From assembly GCA_026182355.1 (NCBI GenBank), contig JAPFBL010000068.1, forward strand, positions 3,489,001-3,553,000: 64,000 nt of DNA, read 5' to 3'. The position numbers and the translations under genes were made by a program. Positions within the stretch are counted from its first letter, which is position 1. Each line of letters opens with the position of its first letter. This document shows, piece after piece, positions 38,039 through 49,455 of this stretch. The notes below the pieces were generated by a model. The model saw only the letters and a program-made list of their open reading frames with translations. It had not been told where the DNA came from and ran no database searches. This DNA is from Hermatobates lingyangjiaoensis. Taxonomy: Eukaryota; Arthropoda; Insecta; Hemiptera; Hermatobatidae.

Positions 38039-39742
38039 GACATATGTTTTCAATGAAAACAACTGAACAGATTAGCATTGTTTCACGAGATTAATAGTTC
38101 TAACGTCAACTTAGTTTCATAGTTAGGATTGTTTGAACAAGATTTAACTGGATGATTAATCTAAAACATTCCTGAACGAAAGGTTTAAAAGGACTTGCAG
38201 AGCTTCACGGTCAAATAGCTAGAGCAGTATGTTTAGGATTTCATAATAGCTTGCCTAAACTGTGTTGGCATAAATCCTATCTTAAGTTTATCTGCAATAC
38301 CTTAAAAAGTATGAAGCGAATTTTGACCTGATGAGAAGAAAAAAGTAATGAAATATCCAACAGTAAAGCAGGATGACCTGTGTGAGTAAGTCAGTCCGGT
38401 TACGCATGGACTGCTGGAGTTGTGTAACTACCAACTGTGATGCTAATTTAAATTGTGTGACTGCCTAGATGTAATGCTATTCCGGAGATGCTTATCGTTA
38501 CAAGAATCATAGTTTACTAGCTTTACTACGCTGGAAAAAATATCTTCAAGCATCACTTTTAGAACATTGCAAATGTAATTGCATCAACTACTATAGCTTA
38601 AAAGGGAGGTCAAACTTGAATCAATGGTTATTGCAGAATATAAGGGTTATTTTTGCACCTTTATAACCACTATTATTCAAATAATCACGACACAACACTG
38701 AAATTGATAAATTATTCAAAAGAAATAGCAAAGCGAGTGACCCTGCGAACGGACTACTGGTATAAGCAAGCCTCTTATAATGCAGTGGTCTACACTCAAC
38801 TTTACAGAAAGTACTACTACTATCAGAAATAACTGATTTATTTTAAAAGTGATACTTTAAAATTTGCCAATTATCTATAGTGAAAATGTAACCACATTAT
38901 CGGGAACCCCCAATCACTCACTCACTCACACTCACCCGTATCATCATCATCATCCTATAACAATCCGACATGGATTCAAACAGCCCGTCGTCTAATTTTT
39001 TTTCATGACCATTATAATTTACTTACAGTAATAGATCCAGAAGTTCTTTGGCTCGGTTAGCTATTTCTTCAGTGCTATGATTTCTGCAGCCTGAAGAGTA
39101 CTCAAATCATTCCCGATAAACAATCAATAAATACTTTTGCAAAAGTTTATTTAAAAACTAACTTATTGAGTTAGAACAATAAAAGTACTATATTAGTAAA
39201 AATCGAAGTATTGTAATGGTATTACGCAACTTTACGATTATAACGATATCATTTCATTTTGGCTCAACTACTGATTATTGAGAACTAAAAATATATGACC
39301 AAATATGATTCATAAAACACTTCTAATAACTATCTTGAAGCTAGAGAAATCTGTATATTTGTGTACAGATCCAGTTTTTGTGAAGTTACAATTATATGGT
39401 GTGAATTCGCAATTTAATATTTTAGCTAGAACTAAATTACACATTAAACAACAATTTAGTAAAACGTTAAATTGTTTTTTATGAGAAAAGATGACATTTA
39501 CAGTAAATGGAATCCGATATTTGCACACAGGCTCAGAATGACTGCTTACAACCCACATGTATCTTATCTATAATGCAGCATGACTATGGACGATTTATCC
39601 ATAGTGCTAAATACAAACAAGAAGTAAAAAGAAGACAATATTTCTTGTTGCAAATGGTCAATATTTCATTCTCAAGACGATAGTTCGATACCAGGTTGTT
39701 AAGTTCAGGACCATTAATTATTACATAACATCGTCAGTTGCC

Positions 39743-39859
39743 CAGTACTCTATATGCACTGACATCTTTATAGATATCTTTATTACTACTCTATTTCTTG
39801 AGAAATGATTCTATAACAATCGAGTACCATTTATATTATTTCTGCAACGCCAACTTTTT
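39743..39859 (+). repeat. Direct repeat, copy 2
   Basis: Same orientation as 37925-38038, 1.8 kb downstream. The intervening DNA has no ORF of note. Could be a local duplication or two copies of one short element. Confidence 0.8.
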
Positions 39860-39994
39860 TTAAACGCACCCATTCAACCATATTATATAAAAGTTTTTTA
39901 TACAATTAGAATTTTAATTATGTTAAATGTAATCTGAATAATGTAATTTGTTTTCGCAATACTTTATAACAAGTTTTTAAAACTTTTTTCAACG

Positions 39995-40505
39995 GGGAAC
40001 CCTTTTTGCTTCAGTAACTTTCCCAGGAACCCCAGATTCTAATGATTTTATACAATCATAATATAAGTATTTTCAAATGCCTTAATAAATAGTAGGTATG
40101 TATAAAAGCAATTAAAAAGTAATATTACTGCAATGTGTATTTTTACTTAAGTCTACTTCGATATTTAGTTTTTATGTCAGTATAAAAGGAAAATCAGGTT
40201 TACATAAGTAGGTAGTGTGAAGTGGTAGAAATGTGTGAAGTGCTATTTTTGTAATAGAAGTAAATTCGGGATCAGATAACTCCAAAAACTGACTAGTGAT
40301 TCATCCTAAATATGAATAAAATTTTGGCTACTTCCACTTATGTGTATAAGTATTATTCGGTATTATGATTCACAAGAAACACAGAATAAATCCAACCCAC
40401 TAAAAAAAAATTTAGAAAAATTTTTTCTCTAAATGTTTTTTTGCGGAACCCCAGAGAGTCCGTTAAGGAACCCTCAGGTTCCGCGGAACCCACGGAATCT
40501 CTGCT
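39995..40505 (-). mobile_element. Possible hAT-like non-autonomous element
   Basis: The right end read on the - strand is CAGAGATTCCGTGGGTTCCG then CGGAACC, a GGTTCC-rich start seen in many hAT-derived repeats. The left end has GGGGAACCC and AGGAACCCC. The target-site duplication is unclear (CTTTATAG against CTTTATAA). Confidence 0.4.
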
Positions 40506-41142
40506 TTATAGTAATTTACATCTCAATGATTTCAGTAAAAATATTGAACATGTAATTCTGTATGGTTATAAATAATAATTATTTTACAATTCAACATTAC
40601 CATGATTGCTGCAGTACAAACTATTCATCTTGATAATCGATGAAATGACATTTAAGCAAGTTAGCCTGACACACAGTCAGCTACGAGGCTCCTTTGGATA
40701 GCGGCTATACCATATGTTTCAATAAGTTCTAGAACATAACCAGACTGATTAATTGAAATCATTAAATTTATAATCAATCAATTAATGTAAATTCTAATCA
40801 TAACCAATTGTTATGATTTTTTAGTGATTGTGTTTAAAGTAATCAACCAAAAACTCTACGTTTGTCTCGTTGCTAAGGCATGGGTCCTGAAAGCTGGTGA
40901 AATTCACACCCTTCCCCTCTCCCCGGGGGAAATTCGTGTTTTCAGGGTGTGAATTCTGACCACATGAGTTTTCACAGTGAGGAAAGCTATAATAGGTTTT
41001 GCTCTCTTAATTAGAAATTAAAAAATGCTATTTTAATTGAATTATTGTCTCATATATCTATAACTATTCTTAATTAGCATTGCTTTTATACAATAATATT
41101 ATAAACATAGTTATATAAAGTTGTAAATATATATATATATAA

Positions 41143-41406
41143 TATGATGCTTTTTACGTTGGCTTGGCTTCAACCAAGCTGAGCCTGCGTATGAATAATC
41201 ACAGGGCGTCCGTTGGTCAGCGCAGAGACCTACCCATAGCTATCCATGCTAATTCCCATGACCTCCCTTTCAATGATTGTTTCAGGGTACAAATCCTCAA
41301 ACAAATCCCCGAGTCTAATCCCCATGTCACCCTTAGAGCTTCCGAAGAGGCATTCATATGCCTCCTTGGGGCTCGTTCTCCTCCTGGTCTCAACCTGTAC
41401 CGTTAA
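41143..41406 (+). pseudogene. Penelope-like element: C-terminal GIY-YIG endonuclease fragment
   Basis: The open frame 41143-41406 reads YDAFYVGLASTKLSLRMNNH and continues to PGLNLYR-stop (TAA 41404-41406). YVG, then S-T-x-L-x-x-R-M-N-N-H-R, then H-A-N-S-H matches the end of the GIY-YIG endonuclease at the C-terminus of Penelope-like element proteins. No start is implied: the frame is cut at its 5' end by an (AT)n tract at about 41130, so this is a 5'-truncated copy with a normal stop. TTATT-rich sequence and then hammerhead-bearing repeats (41527-42026) follow, as expected for a Penelope terminal region. It could have been mistaken for an 80-codon host ORF. Confidence 0.65.
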
Positions 41407-41416
41407 TTATTTTTTA

Positions 41417-41436
41417 TTTTATTATTATTATTATTA

Positions 41437-41470
<34 letters not shown>

Positions 41471-41526
41471 TATTTTTTATTATTATTATTTCGTATTTTA
41501 TATATTTTTTATCTTGTTTTCTAAAT
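41417..41526. repeat. (TTA)n-rich low-complexity tract after the Penelope-like stop
   Basis: Imperfect TTA/TTATT triplet array just 3' of the Penelope-like stop codon. It creates a long Ile/Tyr ORF that is meaningless. Confidence 0.85.
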
Positions 41527-41722
41527 AAATATTGGAAGGATTTCTATTTTTCCTCTCCTCCGCTGGGGAGCAGCATTGCGGTGATTCCACGAGTTACTCT
41601 GGAGGCCAGTAGTAGTTTGCTTCTCAACGCGAGTACTTCGCACTTCTTCCCGATGACGACGGATGTCGAAATATCGAAGTGAGTTCTGTAGTGTCTTTCT
41701 GTGTTCTTTTCTATGTGTTAAA
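41527..41722 (+). mobile_element. Hammerhead-bearing terminal repeat (family k)
   Basis: A G+C-richer block of about 195 bp between (TTA)n and (TA)n tracts. It shares its layout and core (CGAAATAT with GATGACGA) with the block at 48714-48895 in the opposite orientation, so it is an interspersed family. It lies directly 3' of the Penelope-like endonuclease fragment and is probably its terminal repeat. Confidence 0.6.
41641..41690 (+). ncRNA. Hammerhead ribozyme-like core, family k (one core mismatch)
   Basis: CCGATGA (41650-41656; U4 replaced by C), stem II GAC/GTC with a GGAT loop (one extra C before it), GAAA (41668-41671), palindromic stem III ATAT and C at position 17 (41675). Stem I pairs CTTC (41646-41649) with GAAG (41676-41679) exactly. 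The predicted cut is between 41675 and 41676. The U4 change probably inactivates this copy. Confidence 0.5.
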
Positions 41723-41726
<4 letters not shown>

Positions 41727-41764
<38 letters not shown>

Positions 41765-41765
41765 T
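41727..41765. repeat. (TA)n microsatellite
   Basis: Dinucleotide run lying between two hammerhead-bearing elements. Confidence 0.9.
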
Positions 41766-41811
41766 AACAGTTCAAAATTGAAGATAGGTAGCACACAAAG
41801 TAAAGAAACAC

Positions 41812-41856
41812 ACTTACAAACTCAAATTTTCGGGCAATCCGTCTTCAGGAGATAAG
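41812..41856 (-). ncRNA. Hammerhead ribozyme (type I, minimal stem III), family g left arm
   Basis: On the - strand: CTGAAGA (41848-41842), a short stem II with GG/CC pairs, GAAA (41831-41828), palindromic stem III AATT and U17. Stem I pairs CUC before the core with GAG after the cut (41823-41821). The predicted cleavage is between 41824 and 41823. All core positions C3-U4-G5-A6-N7-G8-A9 and G12-A13-A14 are present. Confidence 0.6.
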
Positions 41857-41930
41857 AGAAAGGGAGACCAAGCACGTTGTAGACACAACGGCTAAACCCA
41901 CGTTGCGTCTACTACGTACTTGGTCTCCCT

Positions 41931-41983
41931 TTTCTTTTCTCCTGAAGACGGACTGCCCTAAAATTTGAGTTTGGTAAGTGTGT
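41931..41983 (+). ncRNA. Hammerhead ribozyme-like core, family g right arm (degenerate)
   Basis: CTGAAGA at 41942-41948 and the AATT stem III with GAG stem I are kept, but G12 of GAAA is T (TAAA 41959-41962), so activity is unlikely. Confidence 0.4.
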
Positions 41984-42069
41984 TTCTTTACTTTGTGTGC
42001 TACCCTTCTTCAATTTTGAACTGTTATTGTGTCCAGTTTGGATCGTCTTTCCGTTTATCAAGTGAATAT

Positions 42070-42235
42070 ATATAAAGAAAAAAAAAAGGATGTTTTTGTA
42101 ATATTTTCATATTATTTAGAACGCATTTTTTTGAAAAAGACGAACTTGTAATCAAAGTGGAAGGGGAATGACATTGTGACAAATGGCAAGAGGGATGCAT
42201 GGGTCAATCAAAGCTGAGAACCCCTGATCTAAGGG
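42070..42235 (-). mobile_element. Possible hAT-like repeat end
   Basis: The - strand reads CAGGGGTTCTCAGCTTTGAT then TGACCCATGCATCCC, a layout common at hAT-derived repeat ends. The other end was not identified. Confidence 0.35.
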
Positions 42236-42254
42236 TTGAGGAGTGGGAACCCGA

Positions 42255-42560
42255 AGATGAGCAGAACTAATAAGGAAAGGGAAACGTTCAATACCCACTA
42301 TGACCCTCGATTTATTCGCACGGAAGGTGAATAAATCAGAGTACGTCCTCTTTCGGAGAAGATGCTAATCCACTCTCCCAAGCCTATAAGATGTCAGATA
42401 CTCGTTAAAGATACCTGCCTCTAAATGTACTTGAGTTAGGCAAAATTTGGGACTCCCAATGTATCAATCTTCATCGTGTGGTATCACAAAGGGCGAGTAC
42501 GTGTTCGGCCTATGGGTGTTCCCTTGTGGGATTGTCACTGCCACCTAATCTAACCTCACC
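42255..42560 (+). mobile_element. Older SINE copy, same family as 59.8 kb, with an internal insertion
   Basis: Shares GACCCTCGATTTATTC, GGTGAATAAATC, GGTGTTCCCTTGTGGGA and a CACCTAATCTAACC end with the 59773-59923 SINE, and a weak B-box (GTTCAATACCC). About 120 extra bases (42340-42500) separate the two halves, so it is longer and probably carries an insertion or is a longer subfamily. Confidence 0.65.
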
Positions 42561-45002
42561 AATGATAGTTATTAACTACAACAATAATAAATCAAATATT
42601 CTTTTTGATATCAACAACCCCATAATCTATTGAATAGTTTTGAGGTTATAATTTATGAATGCTCTTTTTGAACTACATATATATTTAAACAATATTTTAA
42701 AGGGACTGAAGTCCTGTCCCCATTATATTTAAATAATTCAACAAAGTTTTAATCTTGGCCAATTGGTTTCATTATTGTTCAGTATAGTGTATTTGTCAAT
42801 ATAGCGAGTAAAACCCATGGTTTAAGTTTATTCATAACGATATTATACACACTACAGTAAATTATATTTAGTAAATATAAAGAAACACGTGGTATGATGT
42901 GGTTATTTATACGGCGTCTTTCAGTGTACTTTTCTATTGTATCGTTTCTTTTTTCATCATTTATAATATTGATGCGAAAATTCTAAACACGGAAATGAAC
43001 TTTATGCGAAGAGTAATTAAGCGAAAAAAATCCTTTTTTTATCAAAAGATAACAAAAGGATCCTTTCCGTCTTTGCTGAAGACCTAGTTGTTATTCTAAT
43101 CAAGTAGAGTTTGTAGTTTATTTTCATTAGATTTACTAAAAGTTATTAAAATAACTTAATACTTAAGTAAAACTAGATGAAATAAGTAATCAAAGTTAAA
43201 CGTCTATTTTGATTACAAAAAGTTGATAAACGATAATGTGGTAGTAGGCTTTATTATTTAAAACTAATAAAGAAAGGTTCCCCACATTTCAAATTCTTTG
43301 TAAAAATTATAAGATTCTCTAATTGCTGATCCAGTTTCTGATATAAGGTACTTGTCAATACCTAAAACATTGATTCTCAGTTTGAATCTAACTACATCAA
43401 TACTTCATAACTAGACACATTAGAATCAGTTAAATAATTTTTTGATTAACCCGTAGTTTGATTACAGTGAGCCAATTAAAAATTGTTTTAGACCTTTTTT
43501 TGTTTACTATTATTTAATTTTTTAAAGAAAGAACATTTAAGTAATGTCTGAATTACACTCAAAAGAGTATGTTAAAGAAGGATGACTGATAACGTCTTGC
43601 CTTACTTGTTGCGTGTGGCGTACGACCGTCTTTAAGGGCGGACAGTAAGCAGCACACGCTAATAAGACCTTTGATAAGGTCTTATCAAACATTGATGCTT
43701 TAATGCTTTTAATCTAGTGATCCTAACGGTATATATTCATTTTGTTGTAGTAACACTGATAATTCAATCTAAAGAAACCTCAGGCAGAGTGAAAAAATGT
43801 GTGACTACTCTACCACGGTTTAAAGTTTATTCCTAGTTATGCATTAATAACCCGTTTCCCAGATTTGATTTTCACACAGCGAATCATAACCAAAAATTAG
43901 AAAGTGTAGTCAAAAGCTCAGGAACTACAACAACCTCTATGAAGATAGAGCTGCACGAAAGCGGAGATCACTCCCGCCTCCGCATGCTGATTCAGGGGAT
44001 TTGCATGATACTCAGATCACATTAGGTTCCTACCTAAAGCCGAAAAGCTCAAAGGTGTTGCGTTCGACTATCCGTATAAATTATCTATTTTAAAACTCAG
44101 AACGTATATATCCAACTCTGCTAGTGAAGACTTCAATAGATAGTAACTTGATAACTAGAAGGTATTCGGAAGATGTTGGATGGGAATCGGAAGGCATGCA
44201 TTTCGACAAAGAGAAGGGCCTCTAAGCTTTCAAGCGATTGAGACCATCTAGAACAGGAAGATTGCTTTCTGATATGAGTAAAGTGTATTAGCGATATCAA
44301 ACTGCTAGTAGAGGACCGCGTAGAGGCCATTAACACCTGGCTCCTCAAGCTCTTGGAGAAGTCGAAATCAGACTGGTGGTCGAAGGCACTAGGTGAGTCA
44401 CCACCACTTCTGCCTTTTTTAGTTTCAAAAAAAATAAAACTTGCGGCCGATGACTAGGGGCCACCAGCTTTTTTCGTCTCCCAAACTTACAAAGGAAACA
44501 AATGTTATTCACTTTAGTTTTAAATAAAATAAAACAACAGATTGAGGAACATTATGAGAGAAAAACATGTTTTATCGGCAGATATATTAATGCATTACTT
44601 ATCAGAAAACTTGTTTCCAGCAAACACTGTAAAATATGGCAAGAATGTATAACTTTATGGTTTCATATAGTAAAAATATGTTTTCACATCGTTTACCAAA
44701 TATAACAGTAATATATAATTTTCTAGAAAAAGAAATGATCATCCCTCAGTGCTATTAACAATTCCAATTTCTTATGGTGGGAACTCATGAATTATTTAAA
44801 CCACCTAATATAGATTTGGGCACCTAAAATCATGTTTACCATCCCTAACCTGTATTTGTAATGTAGTTTTTTTTTTCAATAATTCTTCCTGTTTGGGCAA
44901 TAAATCATTAGTATCTTACTATGAAGCATGTTTTTACCATAGACAAACGCCAAATGATTCAAGATTCTCAATGCACTAACAGTGATGACTTTTCTGTTTC
45001 AG
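42561..45002. other. Upstream flank or 5' intron of gene 1
   Basis: AT-rich. Because exon 1 begins with an acceptor, this is probably intronic DNA of the gene 1 transcript. A G+C-richer patch at 43590-43690 is a possible untranslated exon or promoter, but no donor could be chosen. Confidence 0.5.
44290..44395 (+). pseudogene. Short coding-like patch ending in a good splice donor
   Basis: The frame ISDIKLLVEDRVEAINTWLL then KLLEKSKSDWWSKAL is followed by G|GTGAGT. Upstream the frame stops at TGA (about 44278), and the 250 bases before it look protein-like only with frameshifts. There is no convincing acceptor. A relic of a retroelement or a broken exon. It does not fit the gene 1 exon chain. 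Confidence 0.25.
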
Positions 45003-45075
45003 ACAATGCATGGCCACAGATGGAGGTTGAGTCAGGCAGTCTACGTTGCGATTCTTTTCCTACTTACTATACCTG
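45003..45075 (+). CDS. Gene 1 exon 1: start codon and signal peptide
   Basis: A good acceptor (TTCTGTTTCAG) precedes ACAATG, so the transcript has at least one 5'UTR intron upstream. ATG is at 45006. It encodes MHGHRWRLSQ then the hydrophobic core AVYVAILFLLTIPG. The donor is G|GTAAGA and the exon ends in phase 1. Its hydrophobicity, its position before the Cys-rich exons and the phase match to 45838 make this the start. Confidence 0.8.
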
Positions 45076-48000
45076 GTAAGAATTAGCACTAAACGAAAGC
45101 CTAGTCTTTTTGCATTGATGGTTGGTTTGAAAGTTCTCTTAAACAGAAATTCGTTTTTACAGACAACGCTAAGAATCTGATATTGAGTGACAAATATCGT
45201 TTTCTGCCTTCGTATCCCATTAAATAATACAAGTAGTTTAATGAAAATAGCAAACAACAGAGTTGATTATGTATTTGTTGTCTTCAATTTGCTTTAATCT
45301 ACTTTATTATTATTGAAATTTTTAACAAGCACTCAACAAGAAAAGGGCTCAGCACCGATGGATCTATGGTCTCTCCGAGGAATGATGTGCACAAAAGTGG
45401 TTTGTCTCCGACATTGAAAAATATAGAGTGGGTTAGCGGCACAACGGAATGCTTGCTAAACTACCCTGATCTATAACGAATTATACAAAACCAAATAACG
45501 TACAAATGAAAATTTAAAACATATATTTAATCCATTCCGACGCATAAATAATTTCCAAAAATATTAAATGATTGGAGAATTATTTTGAAAATATAATTTT
45601 TCTATTGTTCATAAGAGACATTTTTTGAACCAAGATCATCAATATTCATACTGTTAAGACTGGAAGTTAAGACGAAGCATTCTGCTGCCCACAGCCTACC
45701 ACAGGAGATTACATAGAGATTCTCAGAAAATGTTACATATGAAAACACTTTTAACTTTTATGTAGAAAATTTTCTTTGATAGGAAAAAGTATAAGCGATA
45801 TATTGGCCTTATATAAATTGATTACTGTCCATTTCAGATGCACGTTGCCAGTGCAGCAAGCAAGACTACCAGTATTGCGTGCGCCTGGCAGACCCTCTTC
45901 TCAAGGACCCTCACCTCATATACCCGGACAACCCAAAGGACATTGAGCACGTCTGCAGGTATCTTCATCTTATTCCAACTCCAACCAATATTTAATTCAA
46001 GTAATGTTTTATGATTTTTATCTCGACACCATGCATGAGAAAACATGGGCCCGAACCTCTGGTACATCACCAAACTTGAAACTTATATTACAATGTTATA
46101 CCAATCAAGTTTATTTATTCGAATAGATCTTTGGAAAAAAGCTCAATATGCTTAAACCATAAGATTAGATTTGGTTTTCAAATGTTTACATGAGTAAATT
46201 TTATGCTACAATACTCCTCTAATGTCTATAATTCCGAGATTTTTTCATCGTATACATATTTTACTCGTAGTAAAACAACAACTAAAATTATAAAAGAAAA
46301 ATTATTTAAATACAGAATTAGCAACAAGGAATCGTAAAAACTGTCTTTAATAAAAAAAAAAGTAATATTCTCTGTTTTAAATATATTTAATCTGTGAGGT
46401 CGGTCAGAATAAATATTAAAAGTACGATATTTACTGTATGTAGTACTAAACATTGTCACGTGTTCATTCAAACTAGACGGTTATAGCTGAAATTCACAGG
46501 CTGTTTTCTTTTTAAAATAATCTCTAATATAATACTTAGTTTTTCTGTTTCACTTTTTTATACTTCTGCTTATGAAAAAGGTTATAAATAAAAACAGAAA
46601 CATTTACAAGAGAGTTTAATTTGAATATGAAGAACTGACCGAGCCTGATAAACTTTTATTTTGTTATACTCGTAGTAATAAAGTAGTAACTGGTCAAGTC
46701 ACTTCGTAATGCACCACGAGACGCGTGGAATGAAGGTCAAGTGCACGTGTGATGCGCCTCCATATGAATCTGAACGCACAGTCATTTGTTTAATGTCCGT
46801 AAACTGTGGTTGTTCGTAAATGATATTTCTGAGCGTTTTAACATGATACCAAAGTTTAAGTGTGCAAAATTTTGCTTCAACTGACATAAATACCGAAACT
46901 TTAAACTCAGGAGCTATGAGAACTTTTTTATCAGCAAGGTTTTTAGTGTTTAGGAATTTTCAGAAGAAGAGTCGATTGAAACTGAACACGACGAAGGCTT
47001 CAGTGCTGCACTGATGAAAGTTTCAACTAGAGTTACGGACCTTGTGCGTTAAGATCGACGCTTGCTAGTCATAATGATTCGGAACAGTTTATTTAATCAC
47101 ACTGAGTTATCAATTTTGACAAGAATTGGATGAAACATCAAAGACAATGTGTTGCATCGAGACAAGGCCTGCACATGCCATTCAAAAACGAGTTTTTGCC
47201 AGTTAAAAACAATCCTGTTGCTCTCATGCCTACTATCACAGAACTTGAGTCTTGTGATTTTTCCTCTCCGGATTAAAAATCCCTCAAGGAACTCAATTCG
47301 GGTATAAAATAAAAGTGTAACGACCACTAAGGCATTCAAATCCGAGTTCCGCAATGCTAAAGAATTGGTTAAAGACCTCTCCAGCGCTATTGTGGCTTCC
47401 GAAGGGAAACTATTTTGAAGGTGACAATATCACATTGTAATTATATTTGAATAGAAAATTTAAAAAAAATCAGTCTCACTACTTTATTTACACACCTCGT
47501 AGTAATAAAGTTAAGTGGTTCAATACTGCGTAATACCACAAAATGAAACAAAGCAGTGTCAGGTCCCAAATGACATTAAGAAGTGAGTTTAATGTCGTTT
47601 AAACATGTAGGTGTCTCCTACCTATATGTTCCTGAATGTACATTACAATCATATGTGAAATTTTCTAAGAATAAATATTATTTCTACTATTTTATTTATA
47701 CAAATTATTTAAATTGTTGGTCAAAAGTAGTTTACTGAACATCCTTCATCTGTTACTGTTAAGTTTCCTATTTATGGATTTCTAAGTGGAACATGTTTTC
47801 TTATTTCATTAATGATTGATTTTTACTTTCAGAACATGGAGTTTTTTTGTCGACTGCGTGAAACAGTACACTGACCGATGCTTCACGGAGACCAAGAGGC
47901 AAGAGTTCAACAGAGCGGTTGAGTCGCCTGTTAACTCGATACACAAGTTGTGTTCCATGCCTGACTACAGAGAAGGTTATTATTATATAGTATTTTATTA

Positions 48001-48128
48001 GAAACCCAGACACAATTGTATTTAGAAATTAATAAGTGTATAACTGTATTTAGTTATGTAAGAAATGGTTAAAATTCACTGTATTTATCAGTTAAGATGA
48101 AACTTTCTCTACCTCCCTTTTAAATACA

Positions 48129-48185
<57 letters not shown>

Positions 48186-48663
48186 ACCATAACGTCAAAG
48201 TCTGAAATGCAGAAAGAAGACACTTATAATTATATTAAACTTATAAAACACTTATAATTCTTAATAAATTTGGCAATATTTGGTTTCAGGAAAAATTAAG
48301 AACATATTTTTGTATGAAACATCATACAATATGTGATATAATATATGTGTAGTGTTATTGTATATATAATGTTTCAATATGAAAATACGATGCCAACTTA
48401 AAAGCCGTAAGTCATCTTAAGAAGAAAAATTACTAGGTTTGAACATTCCAATGAATTGTTGGTATTCAAAAGAACACTAAAGACCAAGAGAGAGAAATAA
48501 TAGTACTAGGAAAATCAACAGGGACTTGTCGAATAATCGAATATAGTAGAATGCTACTGTTGCTTGTACTGAGATAACTTCAAGTTGATATATAAACTAC
48601 TGGAAAATATCCAAAATCGAGTTTTTTATTTTTTTTTTCTGTTGGGTTTCTTCTGTCTGTTAG

Positions 48664-48716
<53 letters not shown>

Positions 48717-49411
48717 GAATTTAAAAAAGAACACATAGAAAGGAAACCACTGAACTCACTACTATATTTCGATGTCCTCGTCTTCAGGAAAAGAAGTGAA
48801 TCGCTCCAAAGGCTGATAACGACTGACTTGGCGTTCGAACTGAAGCACTCAAACAGTGTAGCCAACTTTCGGAGGAAAGGTAGTCAGGGAAGATAAAGAG
48901 ATAAAAGCCAAATAAAAACTAAAAAATGAAGACATTTAACTAAAATAAAATTAAAAGCTGATAACAACTTTAAAAAATAAAAAAAAAATAAAAATAAATA
49001 AATAAATAAAAAAAAATTAAAATAAAAAAAAATCAACGATTGAGGTTAAGCCCAGGAGCCGATCTACCGCCCAGAAGACTAATAAGTGCTTCTTCTGAAG
49101 CTATATATATATATATATAGTTCAATGTACATAAAGAAACATAGAGAAATTAAAAACACACACTTACGTCTCTAATTTTCGGTTGAACTGTCTTCAGGAG
49201 AGATAAGAGAGGGAAACCAAGCGCAATGGTACAGAGACGGTTGGAGTTTCCAGTTGGAGTTACCAGTGCGCTTAGTTTCCCTCTCGTATCTCTACTGAAG
49301 ACGGTTCAACCGAAAATTAAAGACTGTAAGTGTGTGATTTTAATTTATCTATGGTTTTTTATGTACATTGAACTGTATATGTCCATTCCGTATCGTATTT
49401 TCATCGAAAAA

Positions 49412-49455
<44 letters not shown>

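Larger units (their letters stand above)
34986..41100. other. Gene-poor AT-rich DNA
   Basis: Foldback (35.7 kb), direct repeats (37.9/39.7 kb) and a hAT-like block are listed separately. 35060-35200 is another imperfect inverted repeat (ACAAAAACAAACTA against TAGTTTGTTTTTGT) containing a lone CTGATGA. No exon supported. Confidence 0.55.
41766..42026. mobile_element. Foldback element with head-to-head hammerhead cores (family g)
   Basis: Two arms of ~110-120 bp in inverted orientation, both ending in AGTTCAAAATTGAAG-like sequence, joined by a short centre near 41890. The outer arm carries an AGTAAAGAAACACACTTAC-type segment, and the core TCCTGAAGACGGA...CCCGAAAATTTGAG is present in each arm on opposite strands. 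A half copy of the same family is at 49671-49797. Confidence 0.8.
49119..49376. mobile_element. Foldback element with head-to-head hammerhead cores (family f)
   Basis: Inverted arms from AGTTCAATGTACAT to ATGTACATTGAACT, ~115 bp each, centred near 49245, in intron 3 of gene 1. The inner arms share the ACTGAAGAC/CCGAAAATTA core with family g, but the outer arms differ. Confidence 0.82.
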
